A stretch of 39,424 bases of DNA, taken from the NCBI GenBank assembly GCA_011772425.1, contig WVZO01000540.1, positions 4,246 to 43,669 of the forward strand. The letters run 5' to 3'. Origin of the DNA: Candidatus Aminicenantota bacterium (GTDB taxonomy: Bacteria; Acidobacteriota; Aminicenantia; UBA2199). The notes beneath the pieces were generated by a model. The model was not told the DNA's origin. It saw only the letters and a list, made by a program, of their open reading frames with translations, and did not search any database. Position numbers and translations under genes: made by a program. Shown piece by piece: positions 22,101 to 30,040 of the stretch (position 1 is its first letter; each line of letters opens with the position of its first letter).

Positions 22101-24942
22101 GGAACAGCAAGGCAGCCCCTGCGGTTCCCAGCCCGCCGACAACTAAGGCAAAAGTCAAATCTTTTTCAATGAGGGGCACCTGTGCGGCAGCAGTTAATGC
22201 ATCCGCAGACCTCCCAAACGTCCCGGTTCCCTTCATTAACCAGAGAGAATTGATGTATTGATAGGAAAGATTATAGTCCTGCCAGGGATTCAGCCACGTG
22301 CTAACCCGGTCCGCCAACACCCGGGGAACCGGCAAGTGACGGGTAAAAGCGGTATAGTTCACGACTACCAGGAGCGAAATCAAAACCAGGACGAGGAGTA
22401 ATTTTTTAGCGATAAAAAGGCCGCTGGACCCGGGAGACTTTTTTTTATGCCACACCCGGAGAAGAATGTGCAGGAGAGGGATGGAAAAGATAATAGCAAA
22501 TAAACGAAAAGGAAACGTATAATTGCCCAAACTCCTGGCCGCTAACCAGAGAAGAACAAGACCGGACCCGATTAGAAAGACTCTAAACAGGATGGTTTTT
22601 TTTATTTTTATGATATGGTAGAAGAAAACAAAGGCGAATACGATTAAAGGGGCAAAATCCTTCAAGAAAACGATTAAAAGAAGGAAAGGAACCAGGACCA
22701 GGCCGTAAACCCACAGCACGTTGAATTTCATGCCTTTGTCAATTCGGCTGATCCAGTCGGCAAAGTAAATAGTCAGGAGGATTTTCCCCAGCTCGATGGG
22801 CAGGAAGAAAAATCCCCCGAATGATACACCCACTTCGCCGCCCAGGAACAATTGAAGAACAATAAAAAACAGGGCTAATAACAACAAGAGATCCGCAATC
22901 AATAGACAATTCCAGCCCCTCTTATTTAATATGCCGCCAAGACCGAAAAACAGCCGTTTATTTTCCCTGGTCTCGAAACTGCATACCGGTGTTTCGATTA
23001 TTTTTTTTATGTCCAACGGGTAACTGTGGGCATTTTTGTATTCATGAGCAATGCCCCTTCTCAGCCGGAAACCGAACACGTAAATAAAATAACCCCCGCC
23101 GAAGATAAGAAAAACCAGGCTGTAATTCGCCGCCAGCACAAGGATTAAGGCAATCAGAAAAGGAATATGATACATTTTTTGCCTGAATACCCGGTAGAGA
23201 AACACCAGGAACCGGTTGTAACGACTAAGGAGCAAAAACCCCAAAAACAATACCACAAAAAGAGGAAGCGCACTGTTCCGGAATTTGGAAAAATTTTTAA
23301 AATAGCTGTTATCATAAAGCGCCAACGCCCCAAACATCACATAACCCAACGCCAACATAAAATATACAAAATTATAAACGACAAAACTATTAAAGGTCCC
23401 AATGGGACTGGATGCCTGGCGCGTGTTACCATGGCCTTTCCGCATATAAAAAATTTTTGCGGGGGGTCCAGGGGGGCAGTTTTTATAAAAAGCGCCCCCC
23501 TGGCCGCCGGAGGCAAAAATCAAAAAAACCCAAAAAGGCACAATAATCAAAAAAATAAGCCCAAACAAATAGAAACGGTAGTTTTTATTGGCGGCTTTCG
23601 ACAGGGTGAGGCTGTTTCCGGATTTATCTTTCACCGTTATTTTTCCCCCGGTTGAGATGGTGTTTGCCGGGATGGGCGGGAAATCATGGGGGAATTTAAG
23701 GTAAATATAATTGTTCCCCGGTTTTACTTCTTTTAAATCGCTGATAATGGCGTTGTAATTTTGAGAAATAGCGATCTTTTCCGGGTCGCGGGGGCTGAGG
23801 GTGATGACGGGAAAATCGACGCCGGTTTTGTCCACATACAAGCTGTAAAGCGTATGTCCCAGGATCACCCGGTGGGTCCTGCCGTAAACCAGTTTTCTTT
23901 GCTCAGCGAATAACTCGAACGAGTTTTGACCACGATTCACCCGGACGCTTGCAGGGGCATCCTTCGAAAAACCGGTGCGGCTCAATATAAAATTTCCATC
24001 CAACCGAAGCAGACCCGGGAGGAAAAACACGGCCCCATACAAAACCAGCACCACGATAGAACCCCATTTCCATTGGGTCTTTCTTTTTCTCTCTACATAA
24101 ACGATAAAGGGCAGGAATAATAAAACCATTACCCCTTGCAAACGAGTGGGGAGAAACCCTGCCCCAAAGGGAAGGGATGCCATCATTAACAACAGTAATG
24201 CACCGTTAAACCGGTTTTTTAAATAGAGATAGATGGCAAAAGATAATAAAAATATCATAAAAAAAACAATGACATAGTAGATATTGGCACCCATGAAACG
24301 GGTATGGGGTTCATAAGTAAGAGAAACCGGTGTACGCGGGGTATCCGGGAGGGGGAGGCCCACGCTTTTATTGAGGAGGGTGTGAATCTCAGTCAAAACT
24401 TGCTGCCTTTGTTTTTCACCCTGTCCTGTAACCGAAACCGTTAACGAGCGGCCCATCGGGTACTGGCGGTTGATTTTCATTATTTTGAGTTTTTTCTTCC
24501 CATTGATTTCTATTTCGTCTCCTTCCCTGAGTAGGGTTTGATCCAGGTATCTGCCGTTGACATCCACGTTTTTGTCTTCACTGATATTTTGGACGCTAAA
24601 ATCTTTTTCATGGAGAATTATTTTCAAGTGGCGTTTGGCGGCGGCAGGATTTTCCAGGGTAATATCCGACTCCTCTTTGGAACTCCCGATAATGATTTCC
24701 TCCTGTTTCCCGTCAACCCTGTATTGGTAGTTTTCAATAAAGAAAATGGAACCCGATTTAAAATCCCGGACCAACAGGAAGAAAAAGGAAAAGACGGCAA
24801 TAGTGGACAAAAGCATGCCGGTCATGGCCGGGATGACCTTTTGCGGGTGTGGGCGCCGCCTACTCAGCAGCAGGATAATAAAAGAATAAACCAGCCATAA
24901 CGCCCAGGAAATGTAGAAAACCGGTTGGATTATGTTTTCCAT
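19126..24942 (-). CDS. FHA - RodA/FtsW - penicillin-binding transpeptidase fusion
   Basis: A 1938-aa inner-membrane protein joining three activities normally found on separate chains. Residues about 75-155 form an FHA domain (IIIGSSKEESDITLEN, then KRHLKI, then GRYLDQTLLREGDEIEI). A 4-helix membrane part and an extracytoplasmic beta-rich loop lead to a RodA/FtsW SEDS glycosyltransferase (about 520-1060), with FFLPIELGKILLTIYFADW, a KDFAP segment and a late GTGTFGRS region. The C-terminal class B transpeptidase has all three motifs: STAK at 1596-1599, SYN at 1671-1673 and KTG at 1873-1875. Such a fusion ties glycan polymerisation to cross-linking. Residues about 476-515 are encoded by an inserted palindromic repeat in frame. 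The gene starts 14 nt after the preceding FHA-type gene, so the two form an operon. The FHA domain suggests control by a Ser/Thr kinase, not seen here. Confidence 0.9.
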   Translation of the reverse strand: MENIIQPVFYISWALWLVYSFIILLLSRRRPHPQKVIPAMTGMLLSTIAVFSFFFLLVRDFKSGSIFFIENYQYRVDGKQEEIIIGSSKEESDITLENPAAAKRHLKIILHEKDFSVQNISEDKNVDVNGRYLDQTLLREGDEIEINGKKKLKIMKINRQYPMGRSLTVSVTGQGEKQRQQVLTEIHTLLNKSVGLPLPDTPRTPVSLTYEPHTRFMGANIYYVIVFFMIFLLSFAIYLYLKNRFNGALLLLMMASLPFGAGFLPTRLQGVMVLLFLPFIVYVERKRKTQWKWGSIVVLVLYGAVFFLPGLLRLDGNFILSRTGFSKDAPASVRVNRGQNSFELFAEQRKLVYGRTHRVILGHTLYSLYVDKTGVDFPVITLSPRDPEKIAISQNYNAIISDLKEVKPGNNYIYLKFPHDFPPIPANTISTGGKITVKDKSGNSLTLSKAANKNYRFYLFGLIFLIIVPFWVFLIFASGGQGGAFYKNCPPGPPAKIFYMRKGHGNTRQASSPIGTFNSFVVYNFVYFMLALGYVMFGALALYDNSYFKNFSKFRNSALPLFVVLFLGFLLLSRYNRFLVFLYRVFRQKMYHIPFLIALILVLAANYSLVFLIFGGGYFIYVFGFRLRRGIAHEYKNAHSYPLDIKKIIETPVCSFETRENKRLFFGLGGILNKRGWNCLLIADLLLLLALFFIVLQLFLGGEVGVSFGGFFFLPIELGKILLTIYFADWISRIDKGMKFNVLWVYGLVLVPFLLLIVFLKDFAPLIVFAFVFFYHIIKIKKTILFRVFLIGSGLVLLWLAARSLGNYTFPFRLFAIIFSIPLLHILLRVWHKKKSPGSSGLFIAKKLLLVLVLISLLVVVNYTAFTRHLPVPRVLADRVSTWLNPWQDYNLSYQYINSLWLMKGTGTFGRSADALTAAAQVPLIEKDLTFALVVGGLGTAGAALLFLTLFLTAAVVFRQTASQWHCYVLEFLAVIFAAQFLVPAMYAVGLLPLMGQPLPFLSYSNNMLLLFVLPFSFLMIILSNQHSMKTMGTNGPNEVTQNGRANKKFLHFKLFFLIAGVIVVLIFLRLYSVSYPKDVEEKTDIVFLEGFRDYGSMFKINLASDRFCLTPFIDRLKVGGKEIAAEVEIDNEDIILVEDRKFQFKVYPARCTYKEVFCRPLRQIFPTRNTVKYIGGWITPDRRQVLADSRNRDLLKKIIVEIGPEELKKLVPVPGTGKNPALLLELRGDLKSLRVRSLSGDITRIRHWEEKKIEKNTFISIVAGDILKFDPAGPGSDAAAGLYLKFDFRSFEGARGFSISHKQKDDSPFAQKPESAVLKSLNTDITYGISLKTGTLFIGESGLFSFNLKPADLLNKLYIPDKMPHLQQKHARRPGFKTIKTPRKPAIFDAGQNILAFTSEINGNYRRFYSSEVSPDLLYLLGSKSEETWGLEQIFSRLYRENRISDIRLTVNLEWQKIALAAMRDMLLKNREKEINNPLYKKLKKELEAVETQLAQYREQMAMPDKYSSTEVKEKIRVLENRVKEIKQEIHLEKNRLYEAAVVLMDPKGRILASASYPYDEEALLELNPEIPKPYRRDANPHLNRAWQWKYNPGSTAKILDSIAFLYSRDRFPYLKRLLTTGSAFTNFPRTDLKGNFMLNGKEINFHLRNFEDHAVPPGFCSLTNALTHSYNTYFSYLALHSYSILMDDSRVYPSRRAFIKKSAIPMERMYREYPILELAEHFFMNRKINLLDNFRDSEIHAGLRRMPNDAFIAIESVFPVNAYTIADIAHYAIGQGDYQVTALQNAMVISTILNDGVLYLPSVVQSVTLRQGDNRPGKIIAPDPSKSKVRLYPAAIAGEIKEAMHAVVLRGTAWGVFGDLVRVKGRKFYAKTGTAETGFTKDNSLFTGFVCFRNNAHVIFSVIVPRSGLGARVAGKLTAQIIRGIIEYEARKGNML
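23394..23518 (+). repeat. Palindromic repeat family, copy B (inside coding sequence)
   Basis: Same element as copies A and C-E: GGGGGGTCCAGGGGGGC...GCCCCCCTGGCCGCCGGAGGC, with 10-bp arms at 23468-23477 and 23494-23503. It lies antisense within the fusion gene, keeps the reading frame, and adds about 40 residues including GGQGGAFYKNCPPGPPAKIF between membrane helices. Confidence 0.85.
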
Positions 24943-24956
24943 TTAACCGCGGGACC

Positions 24957-26789
24957 TCAAGTGGTCATGACACTGGAGCTTTCTTGAATTTTTCTCAGCA
25001 CGCTCATTTGCACGCTGCTGCTTAGGGGTGATTTCATCACCATGGGGGTGATGTATTTATAGACCCGGTTGCCCACAATGATCAAATCGTTGTTTTCCAG
25101 TTCAAGGCTCTCGCTGTACTCGTTTAAACCTGATGCCAGGCCATCTGTCATCCCCTTCCCGATCCAGGCCAGGAGGAGTTCCAATTTTTCTTCTTTTTTC
25201 TCACCCCGCACCGGATCGATCCTGAAGGGAGATATCCGGTGTTCTTCCAGGTCTTTTTCTTTGACCACATAGACGGGGAAGCTGAGGGAAATGTTATAAA
25301 CCCGGAAGCTGCCCCGCGTTTCTTTGAGAAGAAGGGCATGGTTGCGGGATGTCCCGATTCTCCAGAAATGACCGGCACCTTCGTTCAATTTAACCAGGTG
25401 ATTCTTTATCCTGTTCCGTTCCTTTTTGGGCAGGTTGCCGAAGGGGTCTCTGCCCAACACATAGAAATCCCCTGCCAGGGGGATCCGGCCCGGCATATTG
25501 CTGCTCAGGGTCCAGGAAAAATAAGCCTTTAATTCTCTATCGCGGAACCGGGATATGAATTCGTTGGAGATAGAATAACTCAAACGGCCGAATTTTATGG
25601 AATAGTCGATTTCATCTTTAATATTCTTTTTAAAAATTTTTTCCCCTGTAAGCGGAGACAGGATTGAAATTTCCTTATCTGTGCTGGAGGCGAAAATATT
25701 AAATCCTTTTTTCTCGCTCCCGATGGTCATGATATAAGAAGGAATATCTTTCTCGTTGGGGGCTGGCAGCAGGATCATGGCAGTCTCCAGGAAGGGAAAA
25801 TTGTCTTTATTTTTATCATCGGGTCCGCTGGTTTCTCCTGTTCCCACACCCACGTCCAGGGAATCTACTTTTTCCTCGATATCGTAGATAACCGTAAGCA
25901 CCAATTCTTTTATTTGGGTTCCCTCCAGGTATTTGGGATTAATGGTATGAATAATTTTTTCCTGGTCCGGTGTGGTTTCGGTTTTTACTTTGCCCCGGAT
26001 ATCGATGCCCCGTTTGTGGGGATCGCTGAAGAACAAAAGATTTTTACCGTCATCGGCGATGCGAAAAGAAAAAAAACGGGGTTCATCGTTGTCTAATAAA
26101 CCGGGAATAAATAAATTGTGATACCATTCCCCCCCCACGTAAAAATAAGCCCCTGCCATATCGCTGAACTTGGTAAGATAATTTTCGTTGTACGTTTTTT
26201 TCACTGTTCGTTTGCCCCGTATTGTTGAGGCTTCCACGTTGACTTGGCAAAGGGGAATCCCTTTGGTGTTAAAGTTAGCAAAACCGCCGGCAATAACTAA
26301 TAATTCCCCCTCTTGCAAATGGTAAGGGTCGCGGATGGTATTAATCCCTGATCGTTGATAGAGCCGGGACACATCTTCTTCGTTAAAAAAGCGAATCATT
26401 TCCAGTTCCAACCCGTAGTCGTTGTTTAATTCATGGATTAGTTTTTTCTCCCATTCTGCCTTGCGGGTATCCAGTTGATATGCATAAACGTGGGGATAAA
26501 CGATATAGACGCCGTTTATTTCCCGGATATCTTTTTTAATTTCGCTAAAAAAGCGGGCTCCTCTCAGGTTTAGTTTTAACACCTTTTCCCGGGGCAGGAA
26601 GTTTTTATCGAAGGTCACATTTATTTTCATCATGATGCCGGGGTCGAACCGTAAATCCCCCCCGGCATCTTCTTCGGTATAATCTTCCGCATTGCCCATC
26701 ACCAGGTTGACCGCCTTTTTGGCTTTTTTCATCAGGATCTTGAGATAGCTTTTGTCCTGTTTTTTGTTTCCGCTCTTTTCTTCTGTCAT
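24957..26789 (-). CDS. FHA-type regulatory protein (FhaA-like architecture)
   Basis: A soluble protein of about 610 aa. The ATG at 26789 is preferred because GGAG lies about 11 nt upstream; a GTG at 26804 would add five residues. The N-terminal 130 residues resemble the DUF3662-like head of FhaA: a stretch of basic helices and FLPREKVLKLNLRGARFFSE. The middle is beta-rich. The C-terminal quarter holds a divergent FHA-like domain (GDFYVLGRDPFGNL near the middle, TSRNHALLLKETRGSF, and LELENNDLIIVGNRVYKY). In actinobacteria FhaA and FhaB genes sit with rodA, pbpA and pknAB; here the gene is followed after 14 nt by a RodA-PBP fusion, which suggests the same link between cell-wall synthesis and phosphothreonine signalling. 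Confidence 0.65.
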   Translation of the reverse strand: MTEEKSGNKKQDKSYLKILMKKAKKAVNLVMGNAEDYTEEDAGGDLRFDPGIMMKINVTFDKNFLPREKVLKLNLRGARFFSEIKKDIREINGVYIVYPHVYAYQLDTRKAEWEKKLIHELNNDYGLELEMIRFFNEEDVSRLYQRSGINTIRDPYHLQEGELLVIAGGFANFNTKGIPLCQVNVEASTIRGKRTVKKTYNENYLTKFSDMAGAYFYVGGEWYHNLFIPGLLDNDEPRFFSFRIADDGKNLLFFSDPHKRGIDIRGKVKTETTPDQEKIIHTINPKYLEGTQIKELVLTVIYDIEEKVDSLDVGVGTGETSGPDDKNKDNFPFLETAMILLPAPNEKDIPSYIMTIGSEKKGFNIFASSTDKEISILSPLTGEKIFKKNIKDEIDYSIKFGRLSYSISNEFISRFRDRELKAYFSWTLSSNMPGRIPLAGDFYVLGRDPFGNLPKKERNRIKNHLVKLNEGAGHFWRIGTSRNHALLLKETRGSFRVYNISLSFPVYVVKEKDLEEHRISPFRIDPVRGEKKEEKLELLLAWIGKGMTDGLASGLNEYSESLELENNDLIIVGNRVYKYITPMVMKSPLSSSVQMSVLRKIQESSSVMTT

Positions 26790-26921
26790 GTCTGTATTCT
26801 CCACGCAGCAATGCTTTCATTATTGATATAAATTATATCCCACTACGCACATTTTTAAAAGTAATTTTTATCCATTATTCATGGATTATCCAGACCGAAA
26901 GTAAAAAGAGCTCAGCTAAGC

Positions 26922-26997
26922 TCAGGTTGAGGTTGAGGTTAAGGTTAAGGTTAAGGAAGAAAAGTTTTCCCTTAACCTCAGCCTTAACCTTAACCTT
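26922..26997. repeat. Inverted repeat made of telomere-like hexamers
   Basis: The left arm is GGTTGA/GGTTAA units (26924-26956) and the right arm is CCTTAA units (26970-26997); they pair into a long hairpin with a short loop. It lies 15 bp past the stop of the minus-strand gene at 27012, so it probably acts as a terminator for that gene. Confidence 0.65.
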
Positions 26998-27011
26998 ATT
27001 TATCAAAAATC

Positions 27012-29825
27012 TTACCTCCTGGGTTCATTCTTTACCAGCCACCTATAAAACTCATTGAATGTCCCGGATACCAGATCAGTAAGATAAATAACCTGTTTCT
27101 TTTTATAGGTTTCCAGGATAAAATCAGTCAATTGATAAAAATGAGTGGTTTGCGAAAACCATTCTCGCAACTGGTAGTAATCATGAAAATCTTTTGGTTT
27201 TTCTATTTGTCTTATTCGCAGGATTCCCAGTAATTTTTGGACCAGGCCAGGGGAGTTAAAAAGGATATATTTCAAGGAATTTTTGGTCCTGGGGTCTTTA
27301 CGGAAGAAATACAACAGGTCAAGAATGGCAATGTATAATGTTTCAAGGTTTTCCGACCGGATGTGGGGCATTAAGTTTTTTAAGTCTCTTTTTCTTAGAT
27401 TGATCTGTTGGTGAAATTTACCAGACCCTTCGATTAGCCCGGCCACAAAGTCGGACCAGAACTTTGCCTGCACAATGCTGGGCACCTGGAGCAGGTTGCC
27501 CAGGGGGGCGAAAACAGCGGCAAGGGGCCATGCCAGGACACTCCTAAAAAAATTACCCCGGGCAGTGGTTTTGTCAAACCCCCTGAGGGTGTTGTGGGAA
27601 TAAAGGTATAACCCATTAACGATGCAAATAAAGAAAAATTTTGAAAATTCAAATAAAAATCCCTGGGGATGAAAGGGATACAGCAAATCGAATTGGTGTT
27701 TAACAAATGCCAATAACGGAACGGAAAAACCTGTCCAGAAAAGCGAGTGAGAAAGGTTTCTAAAATCGATGTTTTTAAAATGCCACTCCCTGGGCCGGTA
27801 GCCTCTCCCGGAAATAATATCCGTAACCGCATTTCGCACAGCCGTGATGCCAAACCAGATCAACCCGTATTCCCATCCTACTGTTAAGTAAGCCGGGATA
27901 AAACCAATGAGGACATAAAAAAATTTTTTAAACAAAGGGTTCATGTATCGCCAGGCCCGTTTGATGGGTATGGGCCGTACCCGTTTTTCATCCCCGATCT
28001 CACTGGGAGGAATTTCCTTTGATTTTCCCATGCTGATGATTTCGTACTCCTCCGGGAAATCGCTGGCACCGCTGCCATCATCAATGGTGCCATTATTGGC
28101 TATCATTTGAGAAACAAAGTGGGGAACACCGTAATGCTGTTTCAGATAGTCTGTCTCCTGTTTTTTTGCCAGGTTCTTGCGGAAGATAAATCCCATACCC
28201 GGGATATAGCTGGTCCTGCCGGTAGAACCGCTGCCGCAGGAAGGTATGATGGGATGTTTACTGCAGTAATGAATACATTCTTGCAACTGCTTTTCATTAT
28301 ATTCTACATGGCTTTCTTCCAGCAGTGTCTTGACACGGTCTGTGCTGCCGGAGTTCAAGAGTTGAATGAACCGGGTAAATAATTCCAATTCATAGGGGTC
28401 TCGTTGGGCACTATCCTGCATGTTGTATATTTCTGCATGCCCGATGTATTTATAATTATCGATAATGACTTTTACCGCCTTGTCAAATCCAAGCTCCAAC
28501 GGATGTATGATTTTGATATGATACCTGTATTGATCTGAAGTTGGTTGATGACGGCGGCTGGTTTTAAAGATATCCTTCAAGTTGCTGAAAACGGTTTTCG
28601 GTTCAAAGGCAGAAGTCCTGGGAAAATATTTTAAAAGCAGTTTTTCCGGGTTCAGTTTTCGGTACTCTTTCCTGGCTAATTGATATTTTTTTTGAATATT
28701 AAGGTATTCCCATTCGGCAATCTGGTTGTTTCTATATTGGGAATCATTCAGTTTTTTCAATGATTTCATGTATAGTACCCGGTTAAAAAGAACGGGTTGG
28801 AGTTTATTGTAAAGCAATTCTCCCAGGTGCATGCGGGTGGCATGTTTGAGAGGGACAACCGCATCAATCTCGTCGAGGGACAATTTTTCCAGGTAGTATA
28901 TTGTGTCTTCTTTAAATCCCTCATTTAACTTTGGGAGATAAGTGGTATTAAAATTTTGGATGAGATTCTTAATGGACTGAATGCGATTTTCTTGATTTTG
29001 TTCTATTCCTTTCCTGAAAAACTCAAAATCCTTTTTCCTGCTGTCCAGGAAATCGGAAAATTCTTTAATATTGTTAAAGTGGGGAAACAGGAATATATAA
29101 TGAGACTTGTTGATTCCATTTCCAACAGAGAATTCCAATCCCAGTTTAACGGTAATTCCCAGGATACCTCCGGCTTCAATGGCTTCATTAATAATCTCGA
29201 TATGGCTCAGGGTGTTGTAGACGATGGTGATCTCGGAAATGCCTTTGATAAAGGCATCGATGATTAATTGGGTAGGGGTTTTTCTCCCATAGGAGGAATT
29301 GTCGTGGACATGGGAGTCCCATCCCATGTGTAAGTCTTTCAGTTGTTGACCGGTTTCAGGTACTTCGATGATCTTCAGTTCATTTAAGTATTTTCGAATC
29401 AATTTGGGCTCACCAAAGGATGAAAGGGAAAAATCCCGAAGTCGTTCCAATTGGAGGCGTTTGCTGCCCCTGTTTTTTACTGCTTCTTTCATAAGGGCCA
29501 ATTGAACCCGGGCCGTATTTAGCGGCATTTTCAGGGCTTTGGAGTGCAGGATATGTTCTGTTAATAATCTCAGTGCAGCCAGGCGATCATTGCATTTTTG
29601 GGACCCCAGGAAGCTAATAATTTTCACATAGGATTCCACGATGGAGATACGGCGTTTCCTGAATTTTTTAATAAATCCACGGGGATGGGATTCAGGAAGT
29701 GTTTCAATAGCTTCTGGCCGGTCGATACCGGCGTTCAACCATTTACGGATTTTATATAGACCACTGTAGAAACTCAGCCAATTAATTAAGGAGTTATAGA
29801 CTCTAATAAGCTTCGTTTTCAACAT
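27012..29825 (-). CDS. PHP-domain protein with C-terminal membrane region
   Basis: A 937-aa protein. Residues 168-250 look like a PHP metal-dependent phosphoesterase: DSHVHDNSSYG (His172, His174), GISEITIVYN and a GLEFS segment. The second motif is altered, since the usual TDH reads VYN. A long helical middle section contains a Gly/Ser-rich loop (PSCGSGSTGRTSYIPG) that might be a second active or nucleotide site. From about residue 640 there are four or five membrane segments (for example FFYVLIGFIPAYLTVGWEYG), followed by a helical C-terminal domain. The domain combination is not one I can name. No ribosome-binding site is evident. A phosphoesterase role is inferred from the PHP motif only. 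Confidence 0.6.
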   Translation of the reverse strand: MLKTKLIRVYNSLINWLSFYSGLYKIRKWLNAGIDRPEAIETLPESHPRGFIKKFRKRRISIVESYVKIISFLGSQKCNDRLAALRLLTEHILHSKALKMPLNTARVQLALMKEAVKNRGSKRLQLERLRDFSLSSFGEPKLIRKYLNELKIIEVPETGQQLKDLHMGWDSHVHDNSSYGRKTPTQLIIDAFIKGISEITIVYNTLSHIEIINEAIEAGGILGITVKLGLEFSVGNGINKSHYIFLFPHFNNIKEFSDFLDSRKKDFEFFRKGIEQNQENRIQSIKNLIQNFNTTYLPKLNEGFKEDTIYYLEKLSLDEIDAVVPLKHATRMHLGELLYNKLQPVLFNRVLYMKSLKKLNDSQYRNNQIAEWEYLNIQKKYQLARKEYRKLNPEKLLLKYFPRTSAFEPKTVFSNLKDIFKTSRRHQPTSDQYRYHIKIIHPLELGFDKAVKVIIDNYKYIGHAEIYNMQDSAQRDPYELELFTRFIQLLNSGSTDRVKTLLEESHVEYNEKQLQECIHYCSKHPIIPSCGSGSTGRTSYIPGMGFIFRKNLAKKQETDYLKQHYGVPHFVSQMIANNGTIDDGSGASDFPEEYEIISMGKSKEIPPSEIGDEKRVRPIPIKRAWRYMNPLFKKFFYVLIGFIPAYLTVGWEYGLIWFGITAVRNAVTDIISGRGYRPREWHFKNIDFRNLSHSLFWTGFSVPLLAFVKHQFDLLYPFHPQGFLFEFSKFFFICIVNGLYLYSHNTLRGFDKTTARGNFFRSVLAWPLAAVFAPLGNLLQVPSIVQAKFWSDFVAGLIEGSGKFHQQINLRKRDLKNLMPHIRSENLETLYIAILDLLYFFRKDPRTKNSLKYILFNSPGLVQKLLGILRIRQIEKPKDFHDYYQLREWFSQTTHFYQLTDFILETYKKKQVIYLTDLVSGTFNEFYRWLVKNEPRR

Positions 29826-29897
29826 GGTGCTAAGTTTATATCAATCGTTGGGAATTGTCAAATATATAGACATTCCTTATTCCTTTTTTTCCCAAGA

Positions 29898-30040
29898 ATA
29901 TCCAGCAATTCTAATTTTACCGAATTGACCGGGTGAACACGAGGTTCCCCCCTACATTTGATGACCTTTTTCATGCTTTTGTAGGGGCAAACCTTGTGTT
30001 TGCCCGTACTTTAATGGACAAAATTAGAATTGCTGATATC
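29898..30040. mobile_element. MITE with 16-bp terminal inverted repeats and target duplication
   Basis: The perfect 16-bp terminal repeats CAGCAATTCTAATTTT (29903-29918) and AAAATTAGAATTGCTG (30020-30035) are flanked by ATATC on both sides (29898-29902 and 30036-30040), a 5-bp target duplication. Inside is an imperfect palindrome: GGTGAACACGAGGTTCC...CCTACA against TGTAGGGG...CAAACCTTGTGTTTGCCC. No transposase is encoded. The element inserted directly after the stop codon of the radical SAM gene. Confidence 0.85.
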
